NCBI GenBank assembly: GCA_002067405.1
Contig: MVRP01000034.1
Coordinates: 1-30,377, forward strand
DNA from: Syntrophorhabdaceae bacterium PtaU1.Bin034
GTDB taxonomy: Bacteria > Desulfobacterota_G > Syntrophorhabdia > Syntrophorhabdales > WCHB1-27
Direction of reading: 5' to 3'
DNA length: 30,377 bases
The position numbers and the translations under genes are program-made. Under the pieces are notes generated by a model that saw nothing but the letters and a program-made list of their open reading frames with translations, had not been told where the DNA came from and did not search any database. Positions within the stretch are counted from its first letter, which is position 1; every line of letters begins with the position of its first letter. This document shows, piece after piece, positions 7,301 through 15,744 of this stretch.

Positions 7301-9019
7301 CTGGACTACACAATAAAGATCGGCGGCGAAGCAGGCCAGGGCATACAGACGATCGGCGACAGCCTTGCAAAGGTTTTCGCGAGGTCCGGCTACCATGTTT
7401 TCATTCATCAGGACTATGAATCCCGCATCAGGGGAGGCCACAATTTCTTTCAAATACGCTTTTCCGATCAGCCGGTGACCTGCTCCAGGGAACGGGTTGA
7501 TATCGTTATTGCCCTCGACAGGCCGAGCGTGACGAACAACGAGGACAAGCTTTCGCAAGGAGGGATCATTGTCTACGATTCCTCGATCCTGAAGCAGAAA
7601 TACGACAAACCGTATTTTCTGGACGTTCCCTTTATCGAGCTTGCGACAAAGAACGGCGGCAGCAGGGTCATGGCAAACACGGTTGCAACGGGCGCAGTGC
7701 TGGGCATGCTCGGGATAAAACCGGACATATTTCTTAAGGTCATTGCAGAGCTGATGGAAAGAAAAGGGCCGAAAACGGTCGAAGAAAATCAGCGCGCGGC
7801 CGAGCGCGGCCGCGATTTCGCCGTCAGGAACTGCAGCATATGCGCCTTTCAGGCAGCCCCGCTCGGTCAGCCGAACATGTTGATCGACGGCAACACGGCC
7901 CTGGGTCTCGGCGCCATTCTTTCGGGATGCAAGTTCTACACGGGCTACCCCATGACCCCTTCTACCGGGATCCTCCTGTATATGGCGGGCAAGGCGGAAG
8001 AGTACGGCATCGTGGTCGAGCAGGCCGAGGACGAGATAGCTGCCATCAACATGGCAGTCGGCGCATCCTTTGCCGGAGCGAGGTCAATGACGGCGACAGC
8101 CGGCGGAGGCTTTGCCCTCATGGTGGAAGGTGTATCGCTCGCCGCCATGACAGAGACACCCGTCGTGGTGGTGGTAGGTCAGCGACCGGCGCCCGCCACG
8201 GGCCTTCCGACACGGACCGAGCAAGGTGACCTGCTTTTCGTTCTCCATGCGGGTCACGGCGAATTCCCCAGAGTCGTTTTTGCGCCCGGGTCTCCGGAGC
8301 AGGCTTTCCATCTCACCAATAAAGCCTTCGATCTTGCGGAAAAATACCAGATATCATCGTTTATCCTTACGGACCAGTACCTGGCCGACGGTCAATGGAC
8401 CTACGAGGGTTTCGACCTCGCAAAGACCGTCTATAAAGACTACCGGCTCCGCGGCAAGGCACTCGAAGAGGCAATGGACTACAAAAGATACAGCTTTACC
8501 GATTCCGGCGTCTCTCCCTTTGCAGTTCCGGGTCTTTCAAAAAATCTCGTGGTTGCGGACAGCGACGAACACGACCAGGAGGGTCATCTGACCGAGGACG
8601 CCGCGATACGAAGAAAGATGGTACAGAAAAGATTACTTGCAAAACTCCCTCTCATCAGGCGCGAAATATCGCCTCCTCTGCTTTACGGACATACGCAGCC
8701 GGAAACGGTTGTCGTCGGTTGGGGCTCAACCTACGGTGTGCTGAAAGAAGCGGTTGATCATCTCTCGGTTCGTGCAAAGATAGCGCTCCTTCACTTCAGC
8801 GAGATCTACCCTTTCCCGCTGACAGACGCATTTGACTGGCTGGGCATATTGAAGCGCGCCGAAAGGACCATCTGTGTTGAGCATAATGCGACCTCGCAGC
8901 TGGCACGGCTCATGAAGGCCGAGACAGGGTATTCCTGCACCGCAGCGGTAAACCGATATGACGGACGGCCCTATCTCTTGGAGGAGATTTTAGGAGAACT
9001 GGATGCCAGACTTACGTGA
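7301..9019 (+). CDS. 2-oxoacid:ferredoxin oxidoreductase, fused gamma-alpha subunit
   Basis: This protein of about 572 residues fuses the gamma domain (roughly 1-185; GGEAGQGIQTIGDSLAKVFA near the start) to the alpha domain (from about 190; GYPMTPSTGILLYMA, then VEQAEDEIAAINMAVGASFA). With the beta subunit it would decarboxylate a 2-oxoacid such as 2-oxoglutarate to its acyl-CoA and reduce ferredoxin. No iron-sulfur domain is fused here. The conserved N-terminus requires a start at or before 7301, but no in-frame ATG, GTG or TTG exists there. GGAGG at 7291-7295 places CTG 7301 at perfect spacing. A GTG at 7475 would delete the conserved glycine motif. The KorAB-type layout suggests a supply of reduced ferredoxin to BamBC, as in other aromatic degraders. 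The substrate is uncertain. Confidence 0.85.
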   Translation: MDYTIKIGGEAGQGIQTIGDSLAKVFARSGYHVFIHQDYESRIRGGHNFFQIRFSDQPVTCSRERVDIVIALDRPSVTNNEDKLSQGGIIVYDSSILKQKYDKPYFLDVPFIELATKNGGSRVMANTVATGAVLGMLGIKPDIFLKVIAELMERKGPKTVEENQRAAERGRDFAVRNCSICAFQAAPLGQPNMLIDGNTALGLGAILSGCKFYTGYPMTPSTGILLYMAGKAEEYGIVVEQAEDEIAAINMAVGASFAGARSMTATAGGGFALMVEGVSLAAMTETPVVVVVGQRPAPATGLPTRTEQGDLLFVLHAGHGEFPRVVFAPGSPEQAFHLTNKAFDLAEKYQISSFILTDQYLADGQWTYEGFDLAKTVYKDYRLRGKALEEAMDYKRYSFTDSGVSPFAVPGLSKNLVVADSDEHDQEGHLTEDAAIRRKMVQKRLLAKLPLIRREISPPLLYGHTQPETVVVGWGSTYGVLKEAVDHLSVRAKIALLHFSEIYPFPLTDAFDWLGILKRAERTICVEHNATSQLARLMKAETGYSCTAAVNRYDGRPYLLEEILGELDARLT

Positions 9020-9854
9020 CTATGAAGGACCGGCGCCCGCCTGGTGCCCGGGGTGTGGGAACTTCGGCATACTGAGGGCCTTCAGGCAGGCAGTCGTCGA
9101 CCTTGGCCTGGAGCCGCACCAATTCATCGTTGTCTCAGGGATCGGCCAGGCCGGGAAATTTCCCCATTACACAAAATGTAATACTTTTAACGGTCTCCAT
9201 GGCAGGACCCTTCCGGTCGCTACCGGCATCAGGCTCGTGAACCATAAAATACCCGTCATCGCCGTTGCAGGGGACGGCGACTGCTATGGAGAAGGCGGGA
9301 ACCATCTGATTCACGCGATACGGCGGAATATAGACGTGAAGATATTCGTGCATGATAATCAGGTGTACGGACTCACCAAGGGGCAGGCGTCCCCGACGAG
9401 CATGGAAGGCGTAAAAACGAAGATACAGCCCTATGGGGTGCTTTCCGAGCCCGTAAACCCCCTGGCCCTCGCCGTGGCCCTCGATTGCAGTTTCGTGGGG
9501 AGGAGCTTTGCGGGAGACCCGGAGCATCTGACCTCGATGATGAAGGAGGCGATCAACCACAAAGGCTTCGCCCTCCTCGACATTTTTCAGCCCTGTGTCA
9601 CTTACAACAAGCTCAATACCTATGCCTGGTTCAAGCAGCGGGTCTACCCCCTCGACAACTCGTATGACCCAACGGACAGGATAGCCGCCTTTGCAAAAGC
9701 CCTTGAATTCGGGGACAGGATACCGATCGGCGTTATTTACCGCAACGACAGGGCGCCTCTTGAGGAAAAGTTCCCCGTCCTTGCCGACAGGCCCGTTGTC
9801 GACCGGCCCTTCGATCCCTCTCTTCTTTCGGATATAACCAGGGAATTCTATTAG
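9003..9854 (+). CDS. 2-oxoacid:ferredoxin oxidoreductase, beta (TPP-binding) subunit
   Basis: This 283-residue subunit binds thiamine diphosphate and a [4Fe-4S] cluster. The start carries AWCPGCGNFGILRAF with Cys15 and Cys18. The TPP/magnesium motif is GDGDCYGEGGNHLIHAIRRN, continuing into VHDNQVYGLTKGQASPTS. These are hallmarks of the KorB/VorB-type beta subunit. Its ATG lies 17 bases inside the alpha gene, preceded by AGGAG, so the two subunits are translationally coupled. The likely products are acyl-CoA, CO2 and reduced ferredoxin. Substrate choice among 2-oxoglutarate, branched-chain or aryl 2-oxoacids cannot be decided by eye. Confidence 0.88.
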   Translation: MPDLRDYEGPAPAWCPGCGNFGILRAFRQAVVDLGLEPHQFIVVSGIGQAGKFPHYTKCNTFNGLHGRTLPVATGIRLVNHKIPVIAVAGDGDCYGEGGNHLIHAIRRNIDVKIFVHDNQVYGLTKGQASPTSMEGVKTKIQPYGVLSEPVNPLALAVALDCSFVGRSFAGDPEHLTSMMKEAINHKGFALLDIFQPCVTYNKLNTYAWFKQRVYPLDNSYDPTDRIAAFAKALEFGDRIPIGVIYRNDRAPLEEKFPVLADRPVVDRPFDPSLLSDITREFY

Positions 9855-9881
9855 GAAGAGGATTTAAGGCATTCAAATACC

Positions 9882-9911
9882 TTGCTCTCGCGCCCTCCGT
9901 TCGCTTATAAT
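9882..9911 (+). promoter_or_regulatory. Promoter of the flavin reductase-rubredoxin gene
   Basis: TTGCTC (9882-9887) is separated by 18 bases from a perfect TATAAT (9906-9911). The predicted start near 9918 leaves a leader of about 98 bases. Nothing else in 9855-10015 is recognisable. Confidence 0.55.
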
Positions 9912-10015
9912 CCAAAAAACAGCTTTCGCAAGCCATTTCCCGTGCATGGCCGGGGATGAATGGTGAGAAACGAAAAAGTTCGGGATGCGGACTTGAATGG
10001 AGGGAGGAGCAAGGA

Positions 10016-10720
10016 ATGAACAGAGCAGCGCTTCAGCAGTGCAACTATGGCGTTTACCTCGTCTCATGCCAAAAGGATGGAAAACTCAACGGCCAAATAG
10101 CAAATACGGTGTGCCAGGTTACGTCTGATCCGGCAGCGGTTTCGGTCTGCATAAATAAACAGAATCTCACCCATGACTTTATCGCTGACAGCAAAGTTTT
10201 CAGTGTTTCCATACTGGCAGAAGATACGCCCATGCCGTTTATCGGCCGCTTCGGCTTCAAGTCGGGAAGAGAGATCGACAAGTTTGAAGGGATTAATTAC
10301 CGGGTGGGGAAGACCCTGGCGCCAATCGTGCTTGATCACGCAACGAGCTACCTAGACTGCGAAGTGATAGGCGCCATGGATGTCGGCACTCATACGATTT
10401 TCGTGGGACGGGTCGTGGATGCCGAGATGCTGACCGACGGCCGGCCCATGACCTATGAATATTATCACCAGGTTAAGGGCGGAAAATCACCCAGGACCGC
10501 CCCCACCTTTGCAGGGACGATTCAGGAAGAGAAAAAGAGCGAAAAGGAGACAAAAGCGATGGCAAGCTACAAATGCATCATCTGCGGCTATATCTACGAT
10601 CCGGCGGAAGGAGATTCTACGGCAGGAATCGCGGCAGGAACGGCATTCGAAGATCTGCCCGATTCATGGGTATGCCCCGTGTGCGGTGCTCCCAAGACAG
10701 AATTCGAAAAGGTCGCATAG
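10016..10720 (+). CDS. Flavin reductase-rubredoxin fusion (high-molecular-weight rubredoxin type)
   Basis: This 234-residue protein joins an FMN-binding flavin reductase domain (roughly 1-165) to a C-terminal rubredoxin (182-234) with two CxxC iron ligands, CIICGY and CPVCGA. In acetogens the same architecture (Hrb) moves electrons from NADH through FMN to rubredoxin and on to flavodiiron proteins for oxygen or nitric oxide detoxification. I infer a similar protective role here. The ATG follows GGAGGGAGGAG; an upstream in-frame ATG at 9956 would add 20 residues without domain support. An internal ATG at 10559 has its own ribosome site and could also yield free rubredoxin. A separate promoter precedes the gene. 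Confidence 0.85.
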   Translation: MNRAALQQCNYGVYLVSCQKDGKLNGQIANTVCQVTSDPAAVSVCINKQNLTHDFIADSKVFSVSILAEDTPMPFIGRFGFKSGREIDKFEGINYRVGKTLAPIVLDHATSYLDCEVIGAMDVGTHTIFVGRVVDAEMLTDGRPMTYEYYHQVKGGKSPRTAPTFAGTIQEEKKSEKETKAMASYKCIICGYIYDPAEGDSTAGIAAGTAFEDLPDSWVCPVCGAPKTEFEKVA

Positions 10721-10729
10721 AAAGGCAAC

Positions 10730-10798
10730 GCTAAGTGTTAAGTGGAGTTGAAAGACGCCCATTCGAAAGGGCAGACAACTCAGAACTTAGCACTTAGC
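10730..10798. repeat. Long composite inverted repeat between hrb-type gene and purC
   Basis: A 14-base arm GCTAAGTGTTAAGT (10730-10743) pairs with ACTTAGCACTTAGC (10785-10798) with one G-U. Inside it GAGTTG (10745-10750) pairs with CAACTC (10776-10781), and GCCC (10757-10760) with GGGC (10769-10772). All three stems nest in register, making a rod-like hairpin. The right arm also contains tandem CTTAGCA units. There is no T-run, so it looks more like a dispersed intergenic repeat or transcript-stabilising structure than a classic terminator. Confidence 0.6.
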
Positions 10799-10821
10799 AC
10801 GCAACACCGCATATTACGCCC

Positions 10822-10850
10822 TTGCCTGATCGCCTGCAAAATGCTACATT
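10822..10850 (+). promoter_or_regulatory. Candidate purC promoter
   Basis: TTGCCT (10822-10827) is followed after 17 bases by TACATT (10845-10850), with TG one base before the -10, an extended -10 arrangement. The predicted start lies about 27 bases before the purC ATG. Confidence 0.45.
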
Positions 10851-10883
10851 TAGTGTCCAAAAAAGACAGGAGGCGGGAGCAAG

Positions 10884-11765
10884 ATGCTGTTAGAGACCCA
10901 GTTCGCAGACCTCGGAGCACCAAAAAAAGGCAAAGTACGGGATATTTATGATCTCGGCGACAAGCTTCTCATTGTCGTGAGCGATCGCGTATCCGCATTT
11001 GACGTGGTACTGCCGACGGGCATACCTGACAAGGGGAAGGTGCTGAACCAGCTCTCCCTTTTCTGGTTCCGGCAAATGGAGGATGTGGTGAAGAACCACG
11101 TCCTGGAATCCGAGGTTGACCGGTTCCCTGATCCTCTCAAAAAGTATTCTGATGCGCTTCGCGGAAGAAGCATGGTGGTAAAGAAGGCAAAGCCGTTCCC
11201 GGTCGAATGTGTGGTCCGCGGCTACCTGTCAGGTTCAGGATGGAGCGAGTACAAAGACAAAGGGAGTGTCTGCGGCATAGAACTGCCCAAAAACCTCCAG
11301 GAATCCCAGCGGCTGGATGAGCCGATCTTTACCCCGACGACCAAAGCCGACGAAGGGCACGATCTGGCCATATCCATGGAACAAACGAAAGACCTGATCG
11401 GCGCCGAGGCAGCAGCACAATTGAAACAGCTAAGCATCTCAATATATAAAAGGGCGGCTGCCTTTGCCGAAAAGAGGGGCATTATCATTGCCGATACGAA
11501 ATTCGAATTCGGCGTCCTCGACGGAGAGACGATTATTATCGATGAAATCCTCACACCCGATTCCTCGAGGTTCTGGTCAGCCAAAGACTACACGGTGGGC
11601 CGCGGCCAGGACAGCTTCGATAAGCAGATCGTGAGGGACTACCTGAATACGCTCGATTGGGACAAAACATACCCCGGTCCGGAGCTCCCCCCTGCTATCG
11701 TTGAGAAGACAGCCCAGCGGTACCGTGAAATATTCGAGATACTGAGCGGCAGTCGCCTGCGCTGA
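10884..11765 (+). CDS. purC: Phosphoribosylaminoimidazole-succinocarboxamide synthase (SAICAR synthase)
   Basis: This 293-residue enzyme joins aspartate to CAIR with ATP in purine synthesis. Family motifs are GKVRDIYDLGDKLLIVVSDR with SAFDVVLPTGIPDKGKVLNQ near the N-terminus, KPFPVECVVRGYLSGSGWSE in the nucleotide and substrate site, and IIADTKFEFG followed by DEILTPDSSRFW. The length matches the longer SAICAR synthase type. The ATG is preceded by AGGAGGCGGGAG. The gene has its own candidate promoter and converges on the transporter gene. Its stop codon lies in the loop of a 9-bp hairpin. Confidence 0.96.
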   Translation: MLLETQFADLGAPKKGKVRDIYDLGDKLLIVVSDRVSAFDVVLPTGIPDKGKVLNQLSLFWFRQMEDVVKNHVLESEVDRFPDPLKKYSDALRGRSMVVKKAKPFPVECVVRGYLSGSGWSEYKDKGSVCGIELPKNLQESQRLDEPIFTPTTKADEGHDLAISMEQTKDLIGAEAAAQLKQLSISIYKRAAAFAEKRGIIIADTKFEFGVLDGETIIIDEILTPDSSRFWSAKDYTVGRGQDSFDKQIVRDYLNTLDWDKTYPGPELPPAIVEKTAQRYREIFEILSGSRLR

Positions 11766-11779
11766 TCGTAGCGACTGCC
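11748..11779. other. 9-bp perfect hairpin spanning the purC stop codon
   Basis: GGCAGTCGC (11748-11756) pairs exactly with GCGACTGCC (11771-11779) around a 14-base loop holding the purC TGA. No T-run follows on either strand. It could slow or end convergent transcription between purC and the transporter gene, but it is not a standard intrinsic terminator. Confidence 0.4.
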
Positions 11780-11819
11780 CCAAACAACACCTTCCGGAAG
11801 CAGGGTTCCGCCGCTACCG

Positions 11820-13799
11820 CTACACGTTCACTCTTATGGGCAGGATGACGGTAGTGATACCGGACCACTGGAGCCTTCTCTGTATGGCAAAAGCGGTTTC
11901 ATTGTGGAGCAGACGACTTCCGAATCCTTCGTTGCGAAACACCAGCTTGCCCGTAAATACGGTTGATCTGGGGAATTCCTGCGCTATCTTTTCACACAGC
12001 TCTGTTGCCGTGTCCACCACATCGGTTGCAACATCCATACGGTAGTCGGCCGGAAAGCCATGTTTGCGCGTTACCTTAACATACTTTTCCAGATCGGCCC
12101 TCACTGCCGCCTTCAACGCTTCGACCTCTTTCACCCCCTTGAAAGACCCGGAATCGATCTCGGCAACCGAGACGAAAATGTAGTTCTTGTACAGATTGGG
12201 GAAGCTGCGCACTATTGAAAGGAGCGTGTGGAGACCGAAACCGTTGAAGCCGCTGACGAGCTGGATGGCTGTCATGGCCGAAGGGTCGAGCGGTTCCGTA
12301 TTCATTACCCCGTAAGACGGTATGCCTGAAAGGATCTCGTCGAGTTCCCGGGCGCCACGCCTGACCCTCAGGTAATGGCGCCTTATCAGATAGCATGCAC
12401 TGATGACGACACCGGTAATGACGAGCGTCAGCCATCCTCCCTCCTGGAACTTCTCGAAAACGGTAACGGTAAGTATGGTAACACAAAGGATAAAACCGAT
12501 GATGTGGATGATAATATGACGTTTCCACTTCGTTTCCCTGTGCCGGTTTTTGATGAAGAACCGGGTCATGCCGAACTGAGAAAGAGAGAAGTCAAGGAAA
12601 ACATTAATCGAATACATGATGACAAGGGCGGAGACGGATCCGTGCGTGTAGTACAAAAGCAGAACCGCAGCCGCTCCCATGAGAAGAATGCCGTTTTGCA
12701 TGGTAAGCCGCTCCGACAGGGCGGCGAAGCGCCTGGGGAACCACGAATCCACCGCCATATTGGCCATGACCCGCGGGCCGTCGATAAAACCCGTCTGGCC
12801 CGCGACGACCAGGAGCGCGCCTTCGGAAAGGATCGTGAGGAGGGCGAGGCCGTAGCCGAGAGGCCATTCTCCATACATTGCCCCTGCGAGGACCGCATTG
12901 AGCGTTTTTCCTTCGACCGGTTTTATCCCGAACAGCAGGTAGCAGAGAAAAAGTCCGCCCGCAGTGACGGCCAGCGACGTCGCCATATACGCCATCGTCC
13001 TCTTGCCCGTTTGCACTCTCGGTTCTCTCATTATCGTCAGACCGTTGGCTACCGCTTCTATACCGGTGTACGTGCCGCCGCCGAGGGAAAAGGCGCGCAG
13101 AAAAATAGCGAGAATGGCAAAACCGCCTATCGTCCTGAGGTCTGTGCTGAAATTGTTTTGGAACTCTCTGCCGACCGTGTGCAATTGGGGAATATGACTG
13201 AATATCCCGTAGCCGAGCAAAAGCGCGTGAGTAAGGACGAATGTCATGAAAATAGGCGCAAGGAACGTGACCGATTCCTTCACTCCCCTCAGATTAAGTA
13301 TGACAAGCAGCACTATCAGGAACATGGCAAAGGGCATCCTGAAAGGAAGGAACTGGGGGGGAAGGAAACTGAAAAGGGCATCGCTGCATGAAGCCAGCGA
13401 GACGGTAATGGTGAGGACATAGTCGACGAGGAGCGCGCACCCCGAGACAACACCCGCCCGGGGGCCTATGGTATGGGTCGCAACCGTATAGCCGCCTCCG
13501 CCGTGGGGAAAATGCTCGATAATCCGCGAGTACGCATAGGAAATGACAAAGACGGTAAAAGCGGTGGCGAGGGCGAGGAGCACGGCAAGATAGGTATGCT
13601 GGCCGAGGGCCCGGAAAGCCTCCTCCGGTCCGTATGCCGATGACGAGAGCCCGTCGGCGCCGAGGCCGACCCAGGCGAGTATGGGTATCAGCGAGATGTG
13701 GCGAAAAAGAGATTTATCTTCTACATCAAGGGGCCGGCCGACAAGCTTGTGGAACAATCGGTGGAAGCGTCCTATACGCTCTTCCTGATTCGGAGACAT
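11820..13799 (-). CDS. APC-superfamily transporter, KimA-like potassium/amino-acid permease
   Basis: This 659-residue membrane protein has about twelve hydrophobic segments in residues 40-480 and a soluble C-terminal domain of about 180 residues. The first membrane helix has the unwound motif GADGLSSSAYGPEEAF, the serine/alanine/tyrosine pattern of the KimA (YdaO) group. HFPHGGGGYTVATHTIGPRA follows at the second helix region. KimA proteins import potassium with protons and are controlled by cyclic-di-AMP, so K+ uptake is the leading reading, with amino-acid transport as the alternative. The ATG has GAGG very close (two bases), a tight spacing. It lies 50 bases after pdxA and may be cotranscribed with it. 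Confidence 0.8.
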   Translation of the reverse strand: MSPNQEERIGRFHRLFHKLVGRPLDVEDKSLFRHISLIPILAWVGLGADGLSSSAYGPEEAFRALGQHTYLAVLLALATAFTVFVISYAYSRIIEHFPHGGGGYTVATHTIGPRAGVVSGCALLVDYVLTITVSLASCSDALFSFLPPQFLPFRMPFAMFLIVLLVILNLRGVKESVTFLAPIFMTFVLTHALLLGYGIFSHIPQLHTVGREFQNNFSTDLRTIGGFAILAIFLRAFSLGGGTYTGIEAVANGLTIMREPRVQTGKRTMAYMATSLAVTAGGLFLCYLLFGIKPVEGKTLNAVLAGAMYGEWPLGYGLALLTILSEGALLVVAGQTGFIDGPRVMANMAVDSWFPRRFAALSERLTMQNGILLMGAAAVLLLYYTHGSVSALVIMYSINVFLDFSLSQFGMTRFFIKNRHRETKWKRHIIIHIIGFILCVTILTVTVFEKFQEGGWLTLVITGVVISACYLIRRHYLRVRRGARELDEILSGIPSYGVMNTEPLDPSAMTAIQLVSGFNGFGLHTLLSIVRSFPNLYKNYIFVSVAEIDSGSFKGVKEVEALKAAVRADLEKYVKVTRKHGFPADYRMDVATDVVDTATELCEKIAQEFPRSTVFTGKLVFRNEGFGSRLLHNETAFAIQRRLQWSGITTVILPIRVNV

Positions 13800-13849
13800 A
13801 TCCTCAATTCTCTACGTTATCAAAATGAGCGTCGCGCGACTCTGCGTTC

Positions 13850-14824
13850 TCACGCTTTCTGCAACCGTGATCGAAACGAGACAATGGATTCCGCAGTCCT
13901 GTAAGCCTCGATGAGGCTTCTCGGGTCCGCAACCCCTTTTCCGGCGATATCGAGGCCGGTTCCGTGGCCGACTGAAGTTCTGACAAAGGGCAGTCCCAAA
14001 GTGATATTCACTGTCCTCGCGAAGTCCATTGTCTTCAAAGGTGTCAGCCCCTGGTCATGGTACATGGCAACATATGCGTCGCAATCACGCCTATGAAAGA
14101 GCGAGTCGGCAGGGAAAGGGCCCTCCACGCGCATGCCCGATGCCTTTGCCCGGTTGATCGCCGCGCTTATTGCCGCCTCTTCACCGCCCATGATTCCCTG
14201 TTCTCCTGCATGCGGGTTGAGCCCGCATACCTTCAGGTACGGTGTCCTGATTCCGAAATCGTCCTTTAAGGCGCGGAAAGTGACGGCTATACAGCGGAAG
14301 ACATTTTCTGATTCTATCAGGGAAGGCACATCCTTTAAGGGAACATGGATCGTCACGAGCGATACCTTTAATCGAGGGTTCGCCATCATCATCACGTAAT
14401 CCCTTGTCCCGCCGTAATGGGCGAGAAGTTCCGTATGGCCGATAAACGGGATACCGGCAGACTGGATCGATCTCTTGTTGATCGGGCAGGTGACGATCGC
14501 AGAGGCCTGACCTGAAAAAACAAGCTTCAAGGCTTCAATAATGTATTGATAAGAAGCCTCTCCGCACGCGGCATCCGTTTCTCCCGGACGCACCTCCCTT
14601 ACGATGCCCAGGTCCAGGAATTCCGCGTCCCCGATCGAACCCTGCCCCAACCGTTTAAAGTCAAGGTCCTCACCTTTGAAAACCTGCCGGTTCAAGGCTT
14701 CGAGGACCGCAAGATCCCCCACGATGACCGGAACACTTTTCCCGGTGAGCCGGCCAAGCGCTCTTAAAACAAGTTCCCCGCCGATGCCGGCGGGGTCCCC
14801 GATGGTGACGGCTATTCTTTTCAG
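13850..14824 (-). CDS. pdxA: 4-hydroxythreonine-4-phosphate dehydrogenase PdxA
   Basis: This roughly 324-residue enzyme oxidises 4-phosphohydroxy-L-threonine with NAD in pyridoxal phosphate synthesis. Visible motifs are VTIGDPAGIGGELVLRAL at the start, CPINKRSIQSAGIPFIGHTE, metal ligands in GLNPHAGEQGIMGGEE and YVAMYHDQGLTPLK, and a C-terminal TSVGHGTGLDIAGKG. Full family length and the essential N-terminal GDPAGIG require reading back to CTG at 14824, which overlaps the surA TGA in a CTGA junction. In this frame a TAA lies two codons upstream and no ATG, GTG or TTG lies between. GAGG is seven bases before the CTG. The first ordinary start candidate, a GTG near 14722, would lose the nucleotide-binding N-terminus. 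Function is secure; start codon use is inferred. Confidence 0.92.
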   Translation of the reverse strand: MKRIAVTIGDPAGIGGELVLRALGRLTGKSVPVIVGDLAVLEALNRQVFKGEDLDFKRLGQGSIGDAEFLDLGIVREVRPGETDAACGEASYQYIIEALKLVFSGQASAIVTCPINKRSIQSAGIPFIGHTELLAHYGGTRDYVMMMANPRLKVSLVTIHVPLKDVPSLIESENVFRCIAVTFRALKDDFGIRTPYLKVCGLNPHAGEQGIMGGEEAAISAAINRAKASGMRVEGPFPADSLFHRRDCDAYVAMYHDQGLTPLKTMDFARTVNITLGLPFVRTSVGHGTGLDIAGKGVADPRSLIEAYRTAESIVSFRSRLQKA

Positions 14825-15744
14825 ATTTTAACCTCGATGTAAGACGATGATCTTAACTTGCTTATATACTCTTTGTATCTGTTCGCCGATTCTTCCTGAA
14901 AGATCCTCTCCCTTATCCTGTCCTTCACGTCTTCAAAGGGGACCGTTTCGCCTTTCCTGGTTTCGATCAGCTTGAGTATATGATAACCGTAAGGCGTCTG
15001 GACGATCCCTGTATGGGTACCCGGAATGAGAAGGCTGATGGAATTCCTCAGCTCAGGTATAAGCTCCTCTTTTTTCACAAAGGCAATCCCCCCTTCCAAC
15101 GAGGGCTCGTCGGAAAACTCCTTTACCACTTCGCCGAAAGGCCTGTCCTTCGCCAGCTGTGCAAAGGCTTCCTTGGCCCTCGCGTTCGCGTCATTTCTCT
15201 GCCCCGAAATAAAAATGTGCTGCAGCTTGTACTCATCCTGGGAGTAATCAGCCAGATGTGCCGTATAGTACTCTTTTTCGCGCTTTTCATCTGTCTGGAC
15301 GTCCTGCGCGAGGGCCCTTGCCAGGAGCCTGTTCTTCAGCAGGCTCCGCTTTATGCCTTCGGTAAAGTCCTTATAAGTGATGTTCTCCCTCTTCAACTGC
15401 TCTTTCAGCTCGGATTCGCTGATCATGTTCTGTTTCCGGATATTCTGGACCGTGGACTCCACTTCCTTGTCCGTCACATCGATCTTCAGCTTCCTTGCCT
15501 GCTGGCTGATAAGCAGCCCTTCGATGAACGTGTCCAGCTTTTCCCGCAGCTGCAGGCTCCTCGTGTACTCATTCATGGAGGAGTAGCGGCTTTTCTTCTC
15601 GATCGCCACGTATTTTTCCACTTCCTGGAGCGTGATTATATCGTCGTTAACAATCGCCACAATCCTGTCGACTACCTCAGCGCCGACGGACACCGAGGTC
15701 AGGAGAAGCAGCGCAAGAACAAAAGTGAAGATAAAACGTTTCAT
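14821..15744 (-). CDS. surA: Periplasmic SurA-like peptidyl-prolyl isomerase/chaperone
   Basis: This 307-residue protein has an N-terminal signal peptide (hydrophobic FVLALLLLTSVSVGA, probable cleavage after VGA). An alpha-helical chaperone region (VNDDIITLQEVEKYV) and one parvulin domain follow, the latter around residues 175-275 with QHIFIS and TPYGYHILKL. SurA-type proteins escort outer-membrane proteins through the periplasm. E. coli SurA has two parvulin domains and this one has a single domain, a common form in this phylum. The start ATG overlaps the preceding isomerase stop (ATGA), and GAGG-like purines in that gene provide the ribosome site. The stop overlaps pdxA, so the genes form a coupled unit. 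Confidence 0.85.
   Translation of the reverse strand: MKRFIFTFVLALLLLTSVSVGAEVVDRIVAIVNDDIITLQEVEKYVAIEKKSRYSSMNEYTRSLQLREKLDTFIEGLLISQQARKLKIDVTDKEVESTVQNIRKQNMISESELKEQLKRENITYKDFTEGIKRSLLKNRLLARALAQDVQTDEKREKEYYTAHLADYSQDEYKLQHIFISGQRNDANARAKEAFAQLAKDRPFGEVVKEFSDEPSLEGGIAFVKKEELIPELRNSISLLIPGTHTGIVQTPYGYHILKLIETRKGETVPFEDVKDRIRERIFQEESANRYKEYISKLRSSSYIEVKI

Noticed and set aside
12375..13391. A 338-codon open frame on the plus strand
   Set aside because: Antisense to the KimA-like transporter; very rich in Arg/Glu/His with no fold signals.
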